NCBI GenBank assembly: GCA_022446795.1
Contig: JAKVBX010000018.1
Location: forward strand, 1 to 64,000
Direction of reading: 5' to 3'
Source of the DNA: Phycisphaerales bacterium
Lineage (GTDB): Bacteria > Planctomycetota > Phycisphaerae > Phycisphaerales > SM1A02
Length of the DNA stretch: 64,000 nt
Positions 17,242 to 25,200 of the stretch are shown here, piece after piece (position 1 is the stretch's first letter; every line of letters begins with the position of its first letter). The notes beneath the pieces were generated by a model. It made no database searches. It saw nothing but the letters and a program-made list of their open reading frames with translations, and was not told the DNA's origin. Position numbers and translations under genes: made by a program.

Positions 17242-17697
17242 TCAGTCGCCGATGTCCTCGGCCCACAGGTCGGGTTTCTCTTGCTGCAGTCGCTCCATCA
17301 GGGCGACGCAGCGGTCGCAATCCGCCTGGGTGATCTCGATCCCGGCCTCTCGCAGCCAGTGCTCGGCGCCCTGGAAGGTGCGGCTTTCCCCGACCACGAC
17401 CCGGGGGATCCGGTAGAGAATCGTCGTCCCGGAGCACATGGGACACGGGCTCAGGGTCGTCACCATGGTCAGCATGTGCCAATCACGCCGTCGGCCGGCA
17501 TTGCGGATGCAGGACATCTCGCCATGGGCGGTAGGATCGCCGGACTGCACGCGTTCGTTGTGGCCACGGGCGACGATGGTCCCATCCTGGTCAACCAGGA
17601 CGGCGCCGATGGGAATGCCCCCCTCGGCCCAGGACTTCTCCGCCTGCTCGATGGCCGCATCCAGCCATGGCCGCCACGGGGCGGACCCGTGTGTCAC
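17242..17697 (-). CDS. Cytosine deaminase, yeast (Fcy1) type
   Basis: 151 residues, zinc-dependent deaminase of the CDA fold. The zinc motif is His58-Gly-Glu60 in TAHGEMS, with Cys85 and Cys88 in TLSPCPMCSG. The HGE and TLSPCxMC motifs, the LYRIPRVVVGE segment and the C-terminus EKPDLWAEDIGD closely match yeast cytosine deaminase, which turns cytosine into uracil plus ammonia. It therefore differs from the bacterial CodA amidohydrolase. Guanine deaminase or tRNA adenosine deaminase is less likely given the match. The ATG overlaps the stop of the upstream lipoprotein gene (ATGA). Confidence 0.85.
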   Translation of the reverse strand: MTHGSAPWRPWLDAAIEQAEKSWAEGGIPIGAVLVDQDGTIVARGHNERVQSGDPTAHGEMSCIRNAGRRRDWHMLTMVTTLSPCPMCSGTTILYRIPRVVVGESRTFQGAEHWLREAGIEITQADCDRCVALMERLQQEKPDLWAEDIGD

Positions 17698-18221
17698 GGA
17701 GCCGGTTCCGTCGAGGCCTGTGAAAGCTCGGTCTGCGTTCGACGCAGTTGGTCCTCGTTGAACCGCCAGCGATTGGCGGCCACTACGTACCAGGACTGGA
17801 ACGGGTAACTGCGCAGTTCCAGCGTGACCAACTGCTCGGAACCGTTCGACCGCGGCACGGACAGGTCGACCATGGCCTTCAGTCCGAAGAGCCGAACCGA
17901 GCGGACCCGGATGGGGTTCGTCGACTCCGAGGCGTCCAGCCCGCGGGGGAAGCCGTCCTCGACCAACTGGGTCGAAACCGCGTCATGGGTCTCGGCAGGC
18001 ATGCCCGCTGGCAGGGCGAAGTCCACGGGCTGCTCCTGGACGCGGTAGTCCTCGCGAGCCACGCACCACTCGATCGCGGTCGCGATGACCTCTGGAACCG
18101 GGGCCTGGGTGGCGTCGGCGGACGATTCCTGGCCTTCCAGTGGCGGGAAGCTGGAATAGTTGGCACAGCCAGCAAGCAGGAACGCGGCGACAAGCAATGC
18201 AATTGGTCCAGATCGAGACAT
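17694..18221 (-). CDS. Small lipoprotein of unknown function
   Basis: 175 residues from the ATG at 18221, with GGGAGAA upstream. The lipobox is LLVAAFLLAGC. The mature protein has no recognised domain; it contains 'ATAIEWCVAREDYRVQEQP' and a C-terminal beta-rich part (LVTLELRSYPFQSWYVVAANRWR). It overlaps the cytosine deaminase gene by 4 nt, so both are probably made from one message although their roles look unrelated. Confidence 0.65.
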   Translation of the reverse strand: MSRSGPIALLVAAFLLAGCANYSSFPPLEGQESSADATQAPVPEVIATAIEWCVAREDYRVQEQPVDFALPAGMPAETHDAVSTQLVEDGFPRGLDASESTNPIRVRSVRLFGLKAMVDLSVPRSNGSEQLVTLELRSYPFQSWYVVAANRWRFNEDQLRRTQTELSQASTEPAP

Positions 18222-18288
18222 GCCCGGTTCTCCCTTGGGTTTCTGATCGTTGGGAGTGTAACAGGCGCCGATTGGCCGGCTGCAGGCG

Positions 18289-18294
18289 TATACT
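18289..18294 (+). promoter_or_regulatory. Putative -10 box (TATACT) of ubiX
   Basis: TATACT ends 12 nt before the ubiX ATG. No Shine-Dalgarno sequence lies between, which suggests a very short leader. It sits in the 85-nt divergent spacer with the lipoprotein gene. Confidence 0.45.
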
Positions 18295-18306
18295 TGACCA
18301 CGACTT

Positions 18307-18906
18307 ATGCACCGCCGCGTTGTCATCGGGATTTCTGGCGCCTCCGGCGCCGCCTACTCGATCCGCCTCCTCGAGCTCCTGGCCCGGGAGGGGATCGAAC
18401 TTCACGTGGCCGCCAGCCCCCTTGGCCGACGGATGCTCTTCGAGGAGCTCGATATCCGGCATTTCAAGGCGGAGGACCTGGTGGGGCCGGACCTCGCGGA
18501 CCAGGTCACGATCCACGCCGACAACGACTTCGGTGCCACGATCGCCTCGGGAACCTTCCAGCATGACGGCATGGTCGTGGTCCCCTGCTCCAGCAACACG
18601 CTCAATGCCATTGCCGCGGGCCTGACGGGAACGCTCGTGCAGCGGGCGGCAGCGGTCTGCCTCAAGGAAGGCCGGCGTCTCATCATTGCGCACCGTGAGT
18701 CACCCGTGAGCCCGATCGATGTCGAGAGCATGGGCAAGCTTCAGCGTGCCGGTGCAGTCATCGCGCCCCTGTCCCCGGGCTTCTACATGATGCCCAAGAC
18801 GGTGCAGGACATCGTGGATTTCATGGCTGGTCGACTCATGGACCAACTGGGATATGACCATGACCTCCCGGTCCGGTGGACCGGAAGCACGCCATCATCC
18901 AGTTGA
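18307..18906 (+). CDS. ubiX: Flavin prenyltransferase UbiX
   Basis: 199 residues, typical UbiX length. It prenylates FMN to make the cofactor of UbiD-type decarboxylases, used in quinone and aromatic metabolism. Family motifs are intact: VVIGISGASGAAYSIRLLELL (FMN-binding N-terminus), 'VVVPCSSNTLNAIAAG', and the phosphate-contact stretch 'LIIAHRESPVSPID', followed by 'GFYMMPKTVQDIVDFMAGR'. No ubiD lies in the window. Its 3' end overlaps the convergent HlyD-type gene by 12 nt. Confidence 0.93.
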   Translation: MHRRVVIGISGASGAAYSIRLLELLAREGIELHVAASPLGRRMLFEELDIRHFKAEDLVGPDLADQVTIHADNDFGATIASGTFQHDGMVVVPCSSNTLNAIAAGLTGTLVQRAAAVCLKEGRRLIIAHRESPVSPIDVESMGKLQRAGAVIAPLSPGFYMMPKTVQDIVDFMAGRLMDQLGYDHDLPVRWTGSTPSSS

Positions 18907-20445
18907 ACCCGGCGGTGGACCACCGACCGTGTCCTCGAGTCGTTGCGTGACGGTCCCGGCGGGCGGATCGACAAGCAGGACCTGGTCGCCGGACGTGAGC
19001 CCCTGCGTGATCTCGGCGAACAGTTCGGAGTTGCGGTCAACTCGAACGGGGTGTTCAACGTAGCCGTTGCCATCCAGCTTGTAGACGAACGAGTGCCGCC
19101 CGCGGCGGTGGATGGCCTGGACGGGAACGAACAGGACACCCGTGACCGTATCGACGTGGATGTTCGCTTTCACCCGCATGGATGGCTTGAGTATCAGGCC
19201 ATGTCCGTCGGTCAGCCCGATCTGGACGCGGTAGTCGCGGCGGTTCGGATCCCGCCATCCGCCATCCTCGGCCATGACGCCCACGTTCAGGACGTTGCCT
19301 TCCAGTACGGCATCCGGGATCGCGTCGGTTCGCAGCACGGCCGTCTGGTCCGCCTCGATCCGGCCCGAGAGGGCCTCGTTGACCTTGACGTTGGCAGCCA
19401 TTCGCTCCGTGTTGGGCAGCACCATGACCAGCTGATTGCGATACAGCTTGGTGCCCACCTGCAGGGGCGGTTGGTCATCCCATCGGCGACGATTGACGGT
19501 CGAGCCGTAGACCACCATGCCATCGGCGGGTGCCCGAACGATGCAACGCTCGAGCTGTGTCTCCCACTTGGTCAGCCGCTCCTGCTTGGATTCGAGCGTT
19601 TTGGACGCGGCCGCGACATCCTCTTCCGCGCTGCGGACCGTGGCATCGGTTCGCTTCTGCGTGCGGGTCTTCTCGGCAATGGCCTGGTCGCGGTCGGACT
19701 CCTTCTGGAGCTGTTCCTTGAAGTACGTGTACTTCTCGTACATGTCGCGAGCCAGGGTTGCCTCGGAGAGCTTGGCCTCGGCCTTGATCACGTTGATCTC
19801 ATCCGTCTCCAGCTCATCCTGTGAGATGAAGTCCTTCTCGCGAAGCTGGAGAGACTTCTCGTACTTGTCCTTGAGTCGGCTGTAGTCCTTCTCCGCCGTG
19901 CGAACAGCCAGCTCGTTGCCCTCGCGGGTCGTTCGGACCTCGCCTTCTTCCCAGGCCCGCATGGCCAGCTCCGCCTGATCGACCTTGACCTGGGCGACCT
20001 GGAGCTCCGACTTGCGGGTCTCCTGGGCGATTTCCAGCGAGGCCTCGCGATTGCGATGGATGTTCTGGGCCGAGACGACTTCTTCTTCAAGTCCCTGGAT
20101 CCGCTCACGGACGGCTTCGTCATCGAGCTTGAACAGGAGGTCACCCTCGGAGACCGTGGCGCCCTCTTCGATGATCCAGAGCACGGAGGCGTCGCCTTCC
20201 AGCTCGCAGCGGAGCTCGAACTGTTCCAGGGCGGCCAGTTCACCCGAGGCGGGAATGGTGATCTCGAACTCCCCCTGCTCGACCGTGTAGAGGTCGGCGG
20301 CCCCGATCGTCTCGGCAGAACCGCCACCATCGGCCACCATCCAGGCGGCGCCGATCATGATCAGGGTGGCTCCAGCGGCCACGATGACCCCGGTGCTGGT
20401 GACGCCACGGCGGGCGGATCGAGATAGGCGGGTGAATGGGGGCAT
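18895..20445 (-). CDS. HlyD-type periplasmic adaptor protein
   Basis: 516 residues. One N-terminal transmembrane segment (STGVIVAAGATLIMIGAAWMV), a lipoyl-like half (IPASGELAALEQFELRCELEG, then EEGATVSEGDLLFKLDDE), a long coiled coil of roughly 150 residues, the second lipoyl half (RCIVRAPADGMVVYGSTV) and a beta-barrel/membrane-proximal end. This is the adaptor of a tripartite efflux or secretion system bridging the inner membrane to a TolC-like duct. It follows the TolC-like gene by 13 nt. No pump (RND, ABC or MFS) is encoded next to it. Confidence 0.88.
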   Translation of the reverse strand: MPPFTRLSRSARRGVTSTGVIVAAGATLIMIGAAWMVADGGGSAETIGAADLYTVEQGEFEITIPASGELAALEQFELRCELEGDASVLWIIEEGATVSEGDLLFKLDDEAVRERIQGLEEEVVSAQNIHRNREASLEIAQETRKSELQVAQVKVDQAELAMRAWEEGEVRTTREGNELAVRTAEKDYSRLKDKYEKSLQLREKDFISQDELETDEINVIKAEAKLSEATLARDMYEKYTYFKEQLQKESDRDQAIAEKTRTQKRTDATVRSAEEDVAAASKTLESKQERLTKWETQLERCIVRAPADGMVVYGSTVNRRRWDDQPPLQVGTKLYRNQLVMVLPNTERMAANVKVNEALSGRIEADQTAVLRTDAIPDAVLEGNVLNVGVMAEDGGWRDPNRRDYRVQIGLTDGHGLILKPSMRVKANIHVDTVTGVLFVPVQAIHRRGRHSFVYKLDGNGYVEHPVRVDRNSELFAEITQGLTSGDQVLLVDPPAGTVTQRLEDTVGGPPPGSTG

Positions 20446-20458
20446 GGGGAAGCTCTAT

Positions 20459-22231
20459 TCAAGCAGGCGAGTCGCCGTAAGACAAGTCCTCAGTGGGCTT
20501 CATCTTCATTCCGGGCAGGGTTTCCATCATTCCATCGGGCCTGATCCGCAGCTGACCGCTGGTCAGGAGGTAGTCGATGATCGAGAGCTGGAGGTTCTTG
20601 AAGGCCTCTGCCCGGCTGTCCTCGGCCGATCGGAGGTTCCGGATGGCCTCCAACTGGTTCAGGACGGAGACGCTGTCGGGGTCGGCATTGATGGACTCGA
20701 TGTTCAGCTTGGCGATGGCCACGTTTCGCTTCTGGATGTCCAAGGCGAACAGGCTGGTATCGATTTCCCGGACCGCGGCCCGGATTTCGACCGCTGCCGT
20801 GTCGATGGCCTGCGAGAGCTGAAGTCGGTTCCGCTCCAGGAGCACCTGGGCTTCGCGGACCTTGAGCTTCTCGATCTCCCGATCCAACGGGATGCCCAAC
20901 TCGACGCCGAAGTTGAAGTCGGTATCACCGACCTCCGGCACGAAGCTGGTGGTGCCGTCCTCGTTCACCTCAGAGGGGATCGCGATGTTGCCGCTGAGGT
21001 CCAGGTCCGGCAGGAGCTGGTTCTTGGAATTCCGCAGTTGGCGTTCGCGATCGACGAGCTGGTCGCGGAGCGTCTGGAGATCCAGCCGTCGCGCCAGGCC
21101 GGTCATCACCGCATCGGTCATCGAGATCGTGGGTGGGTCGATGGCGAAGGCCACGTGGTGGATCCGTACGGCTTCGTCGACGGGCCAGTTGATCCGGACC
21201 TTGAACCGGTCCAGGGCCAGTCGATATCGCTCCCACCGGGTGGCCTGGCTGGACTGTTCACGTAGCGCATTGTTCTCGGCCTCGGCAGCGGCATTGAGCC
21301 TGACGCGACCAGCCTCGTAGAGCGCCCGCTGGCGCTGGGCCAGCTTCTCATACAGCAGCACACTGGTTTCGCCATTGGCCAGGGTCTGTCGCTGCACCAG
21401 CAGGTCGAGGTAATCCGCCACGATGTCGTAGAAGTACTGGCGGCGGAAGTCTTCGAAGGAGCGGGCGGCGTACGTCAGGTCGCGTTCCGCCTGGATCAGG
21501 TTTTCCTGGGCGATGGGCCCGGCGTTTCGCAGCAGCGGGATCTGGGCACCCAGGACGATCGTCCCCGAGGACAGCGAGTCCAGGGAACCGTCATTGATGG
21601 CGTCCTGCAGGGTCTTGGCAAACGAGGCCAGGTACTGGATGGACACCTGGCCGCCATAGGGCAGCTTCTGCGTGACGGCGAACTCGTTCACCAGGTCCAT
21701 CGAGGTCTGGTACAGGCCCGCGGTGCCAGCCGCATTGACATCGAAGCCAATGGTGTCGAAGAACCTTGGTCCCCAGAGATGCCGCTCCATGAGCAGTTGG
21801 AGACACTCGATGACGTAGGTCTCCATGGCGTACTGGTACTCGCGGCCGTGGGACACGCTCCATCCGATCGCTTCGACCAGCGTCAGGATCTGGCTCTCGC
21901 CCCCTTCTTCCAGGAGCGCTTCCAGGCGATCGATCACGGCCTCGACGTCGTCATTCCGTGCTGACTCATATCCCAGGTCACCGGCCGACGGGTTGTACGT
22001 CGGTGGTTCCGGAGTGTCCATCGTGCCGTTGGAGAGTGTTCCTTCCGCCCAGGTCTGCGGTGCCGGCACCGCGTCCCCGCCCATGTCACCGGTGGACTCA
22101 TCAAGCAGTCCCGAGACACGATCGTCGATCTGGCTGAAGGAGGCATAGCAGCCCGACAACGCGGGAACGATCGCCACCAGCAGGCTGGCTCGAAGGGTCC
22201 GGCGGAGGATGGTCGGGATCGAGGTGGTCAT
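20459..22231 (-). CDS. TolC-family outer-membrane efflux lipoprotein
   Basis: 590 residues from the ATG at 22231 (a GTG 9 nt upstream is also possible). The lipoprotein signal (LRASLLVAIVPALSGC) is followed by the alpha-helical repeats of an outer-membrane efflux protein: 'LVQRQTLANGETSVLLYEKLAQRQRALYEAGR' in the first half and 'LELGIPLDREIEKLKVREAQ'-like helices in the second. The N-terminal about 120 residues before the barrel domain are unusual for TolC and include an acidic, Pro/Thr-rich linker. It presumably forms the exit duct for the adjacent HlyD-type adaptor. Confidence 0.85.
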   Translation of the reverse strand: MTTSIPTILRRTLRASLLVAIVPALSGCYASFSQIDDRVSGLLDESTGDMGGDAVPAPQTWAEGTLSNGTMDTPEPPTYNPSAGDLGYESARNDDVEAVIDRLEALLEEGGESQILTLVEAIGWSVSHGREYQYAMETYVIECLQLLMERHLWGPRFFDTIGFDVNAAGTAGLYQTSMDLVNEFAVTQKLPYGGQVSIQYLASFAKTLQDAINDGSLDSLSSGTIVLGAQIPLLRNAGPIAQENLIQAERDLTYAARSFEDFRRQYFYDIVADYLDLLVQRQTLANGETSVLLYEKLAQRQRALYEAGRVRLNAAAEAENNALREQSSQATRWERYRLALDRFKVRINWPVDEAVRIHHVAFAIDPPTISMTDAVMTGLARRLDLQTLRDQLVDRERQLRNSKNQLLPDLDLSGNIAIPSEVNEDGTTSFVPEVGDTDFNFGVELGIPLDREIEKLKVREAQVLLERNRLQLSQAIDTAAVEIRAAVREIDTSLFALDIQKRNVAIAKLNIESINADPDSVSVLNQLEAIRNLRSAEDSRAEAFKNLQLSIIDYLLTSGQLRIRPDGMMETLPGMKMKPTEDLSYGDSPA

Positions 22232-22370
22232 GGTGTTCACTGCGTGCCCGTGGGCGTTGCCGGCATTCTATCCTCGCGGCTCGCAAGATCCCCGTTGACA
22301 ACCCGTTGATGGACGATTCCGAGGGGGAATCCGGGTCGACTGTGCTATATACGGTTCATCAGGAGTGCCC

Positions 22371-23387
22371 ATGGCTGAGCAGAAGAACACGCTCTTTGAC
22401 CGACCCGGCGGCTATGCGATGCCCTCGGGAGCCGCGGCGGCCCACCGCGAGGTGGCCAATTCGTCCCGGACCATCGTCCTGCCGGGAGATGCGGAGGAGT
22501 CCCACGTCCCGTCCGGCGAGATCGACCCACCTCGGTTCTCGGCGAATGACCCCGATACCCGCGTCTATGTCGGCGACTGCCGCGAGGTCCTCGCGGCCAT
22601 GCCCGACCGGGGCCAGGTCGACCTGGTCTTTGCCGATCCGCCCTTCAACTGGGATGTGCCCTACGACGGGTGGAAGGACAACATGTCCCGGGCCCAGTAC
22701 GAGCGGTTCACCTATGACTGGCTGGATGGCTGCATCGATGTCCTGTCACCCACCGGATCACTCTGGGTGAACATCCCGGACGACACTGCCGCAGAGGTCG
22801 TGATGCATCTCAAGCGGCGGGGCCTGACGATGATCAACTGGTGCATCTGGCACTTCCGCTTCGGCCAATGTCGACATTCGTCCTTCATCATGAGCAAGGT
22901 GCATGTGCTGTACTTCGCGAAGGACCCGGATGCCCGGACGTGGAACCCGGATGAGATCCTGGAACAGTCCGATCGGGCCAGCATCTACAACGATGCCCGG
23001 ACGATGGCAAAGGACACCAACAAGGGCATGCGTGTTCCAATGGACGTCTGGTACGGCCCGTACCTGGGCCGCATCCAGGGCAACAACAAGGAACGTCGAC
23101 ATGGACATCACAACCAGATCCCGGAGGCGTACCTGGAGCGGGTGATCCGCTCCTGCTCCAACCCGGGTGATCTCGTGGTGGATCCCTTCCTTGGAAGCGG
23201 AACCACGTCGACCGTTGCCCGGGCACTGGATCGCCGGAGCATCGGGATCGAGTTTTCCGAAACCAATGCCACCAGCGCCTGGGAGCGCATCAGCGAGATC
23301 GGCATGGTTCGAAGCGGGACAACCGGATCGTCCTCGGCGATTCATGCGGCCCGCGGCAGTGGCAAGAGGACGAAGGCCACGACGTGA
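22371..23387 (+). CDS. Beta-class DNA adenine/cytosine-N4 methyltransferase
   Basis: 338 residues from the ATG at 22371, with AGGAG at 22361-22365. Motif IV (catalytic DPPF, residues 89-92) comes before motif I (SAM-binding DPFLGSGTT, 271-279), the order of beta-class N6-adenine or N4-cytosine methyltransferases such as CcrM and HinfI. The first about 60 residues are a family-atypical extension. No restriction endonuclease is adjacent, so this is probably a solitary regulatory methyltransferase. The recognition site cannot be inferred. A TATATA box at 22346-22351 is a possible -10. Its stop overlaps the next gene (GTGA). Confidence 0.9.
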   Translation: MAEQKNTLFDRPGGYAMPSGAAAAHREVANSSRTIVLPGDAEESHVPSGEIDPPRFSANDPDTRVYVGDCREVLAAMPDRGQVDLVFADPPFNWDVPYDGWKDNMSRAQYERFTYDWLDGCIDVLSPTGSLWVNIPDDTAAEVVMHLKRRGLTMINWCIWHFRFGQCRHSSFIMSKVHVLYFAKDPDARTWNPDEILEQSDRASIYNDARTMAKDTNKGMRVPMDVWYGPYLGRIQGNNKERRHGHHNQIPEAYLERVIRSCSNPGDLVVDPFLGSGTTSTVARALDRRSIGIEFSETNATSAWERISEIGMVRSGTTGSSSAIHAARGSGKRTKATT

Positions 23388-24262
23388 GCGTTGACCTGCA
23401 GAATGCCGAGCAGACCATCGCCCTGTTCCAGCAGGCGACGACTGCGCTGCGCGACGACCCTCGTCGCGAGGGTTCACTGATCCGACTGCCTGCCGAGGGT
23501 CAACTGCTGATCAGTGGAGACCTGCACGACCAGGTGGTGCACCTGGAGAAGATCCGGGGCATGGCGGATCTCGCCAGTGGTCCGAATCGTCATGTGCTCC
23601 TGCAGGAACTGATCCATGGTCCCCGGCTGACGCATGGCTGCGACCTGTCGTATCGGATGCTCGGCAAGGTCGCCCAGGAGATCATCGCCTATCCCGGCCA
23701 GGTACACGTCGTGATGGGGAATCACGAGCTGTCACAGATGACTCGCAGTGGTGTCAGCAAGGGTGGTGGCAACAGCGTCGTCCTGTTCAACGATGGTCTT
23801 GGACTGGTCTTTGGCGAAGAGTGGACGGCCGTTGCCGAGGCGATCGATGACTTCGTCGCGGCCCTGCCGCTGGCGGTCATCACCGCCAACGGATTGCTCT
23901 GCAGTCATTCTCTTCCCGCGGCGAACGTCATGGAGAAATTCGATCCCAAGGTGCTGGACCGCGAACTGGTCGATGCGGACTTTCATGGCCCGTGGGGATC
24001 GGCCTATCTCATGGTGTGGGGTCGGCGGTTCTCGGAGGAACACCTGCAACGTCTCTGTGACCTGTGGGAGGTCACGCACTTCTGCGTGGGCCATGCCTGG
24101 GTGGAGATGGGTGTCGAACCGGCGTGGTCGAATCTCGTTGCGATCAACAGCGATCATGAGCGTGGCGCCGTGATCCCGTGGGATCTCTCCCGGAAACCGT
24201 CGGTCGAGGATCTTGTGTCATCGGCGCGATACCTGCAGGCCATCGGGAGCCCGATGGCGTGA
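23384..24262 (+). CDS. Calcineurin-like metallophosphoesterase
   Basis: 292 residues. Metal-binding motifs appear in the usual order: SGDLHDQ, then VMGNHELSQ, then CSHSLP and VGHAW. This marks a two-metal phosphoesterase of the PPP/MPE superfamily; protein phosphatase, nucleotidase or nucleic-acid phosphatase roles cannot be separated. The start is a GTG that overlaps the methyltransferase stop, and its own stop overlaps the tsaB start in the same GTGA pattern, so the three genes form a translationally coupled unit. Confidence 0.82.
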   Translation: MSVDLQNAEQTIALFQQATTALRDDPRREGSLIRLPAEGQLLISGDLHDQVVHLEKIRGMADLASGPNRHVLLQELIHGPRLTHGCDLSYRMLGKVAQEIIAYPGQVHVVMGNHELSQMTRSGVSKGGGNSVVLFNDGLGLVFGEEWTAVAEAIDDFVAALPLAVITANGLLCSHSLPAANVMEKFDPKVLDRELVDADFHGPWGSAYLMVWGRRFSEEHLQRLCDLWEVTHFCVGHAWVEMGVEPAWSNLVAINSDHERGAVIPWDLSRKPSVEDLVSSARYLQAIGSPMA

Positions 24263-24939
24263 AGCCGGTCCTGGCCATGGAGGTCTCACAACGCAACGGG
24301 GGAGTCGCGCTGCGATGTCCCGATGGCGGTGTCCTGGTGGAACGACTGACTTCCTCGACGCGACGAGGCGATGCCCTCATGCCCGCGGTCGAGTCGCTCT
24401 GCACGAAGGCCGGTGTCACACCCGCGATGCTGTCCGGGATCGGCGTGAGCATCGGTCCCGGCGGATTCACGGGACTGCGGATCGGTATCGCCGCGTCCAA
24501 GATGCTCGCCTGGAGCCTTGGGGTCCCGGTAATCGCCGTCCCCACGGCGCTGGTTGCGGCTGAATCGGATACCGAGCCCGCCCCGCCCATGGCGGTCGCG
24601 CTCTCTGGCAAGGATGACACCTGTTGGTTGAGCATCGTTGAAGGTGAACCGGGGCAGCGGGTCCTGGCCAGTGGCCAGGCTGGCGGGCAACTCGTCGATG
24701 CTGCTGGGTTCCAGGCGGCCATCGCTGGGGCAACCTGCCTCCTGGCTGATGATCACCTGCCGGCGTCGATGGCAGGCCACGGTCTGGATACGAGGGCACC
24801 GGATTTCCGCCCCGAGTCCCTCCTGGAGATCACCGAGCGTGGCCTGGCCGGGAATCAGGCCGTTGATCCGCTCCACCTGGCCCCGATCTACCCTCGAGAA
24901 CCCGAGGCGGTCCGACTATGGGACGCTCGAGAGGGGTAG
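24259..24939 (+). CDS. tsaB: tRNA threonylcarbamoyladenosine biosynthesis protein TsaB
   Basis: 226 residues from the GTG at 24259 (MKPVLAMEVSQRNGGVAL). TsaB is the TsaD partner that helps add threonylcarbamoyl to A37 of ANN-decoding tRNAs. The ASKHA-type start and the hallmark GPGGFTGLRIGIAASKMLAW (TsaB/TsaD 'GPGxFTGLRxG') are intact, and the C-terminus YPREPEAVRLWD is TsaB-like. It is coupled to the phosphoesterase by GTGA overlap. tsaC, tsaD and tsaE are not in the window. Confidence 0.9.
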   Translation: MKPVLAMEVSQRNGGVALRCPDGGVLVERLTSSTRRGDALMPAVESLCTKAGVTPAMLSGIGVSIGPGGFTGLRIGIAASKMLAWSLGVPVIAVPTALVAAESDTEPAPPMAVALSGKDDTCWLSIVEGEPGQRVLASGQAGGQLVDAAGFQAAIAGATCLLADDHLPASMAGHGLDTRAPDFRPESLLEITERGLAGNQAVDPLHLAPIYPREPEAVRLWDAREG

Positions 24940-25200
24940 TCCGGCGGCAGGATCCCCTCCACGGCAGTTTCTTTCGGTGTATTCCACCTCTGCACGGGTT
25001 TTCTCCAACTCACGACAGGATCGGCGTTTCGAGCAGGATGTCGGCTCTCGGGGCCCTGGCGGGGACCGGGAGATGTGTCCTGTTGTGGGACTGGGCTGAA
25101 TAGAGGCCCCTGATTGTCCGATTGACCCATCAGTCCCGGGGTTTCGGGACCCCGCTTGGGGGTCACCCGGTCCCGGGAACGGAAGAAAGGACGACGCGAG

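Noticed and set aside
24940-25200. Possible small gene (61 codons from 24918) and hairpin at 25133-25150
   Set aside because: The ORF starts inside tsaB, has no ribosome site and an implausible composition; the 6-bp hairpin lacks a T-run and lies close to the next gene's ribosome site.
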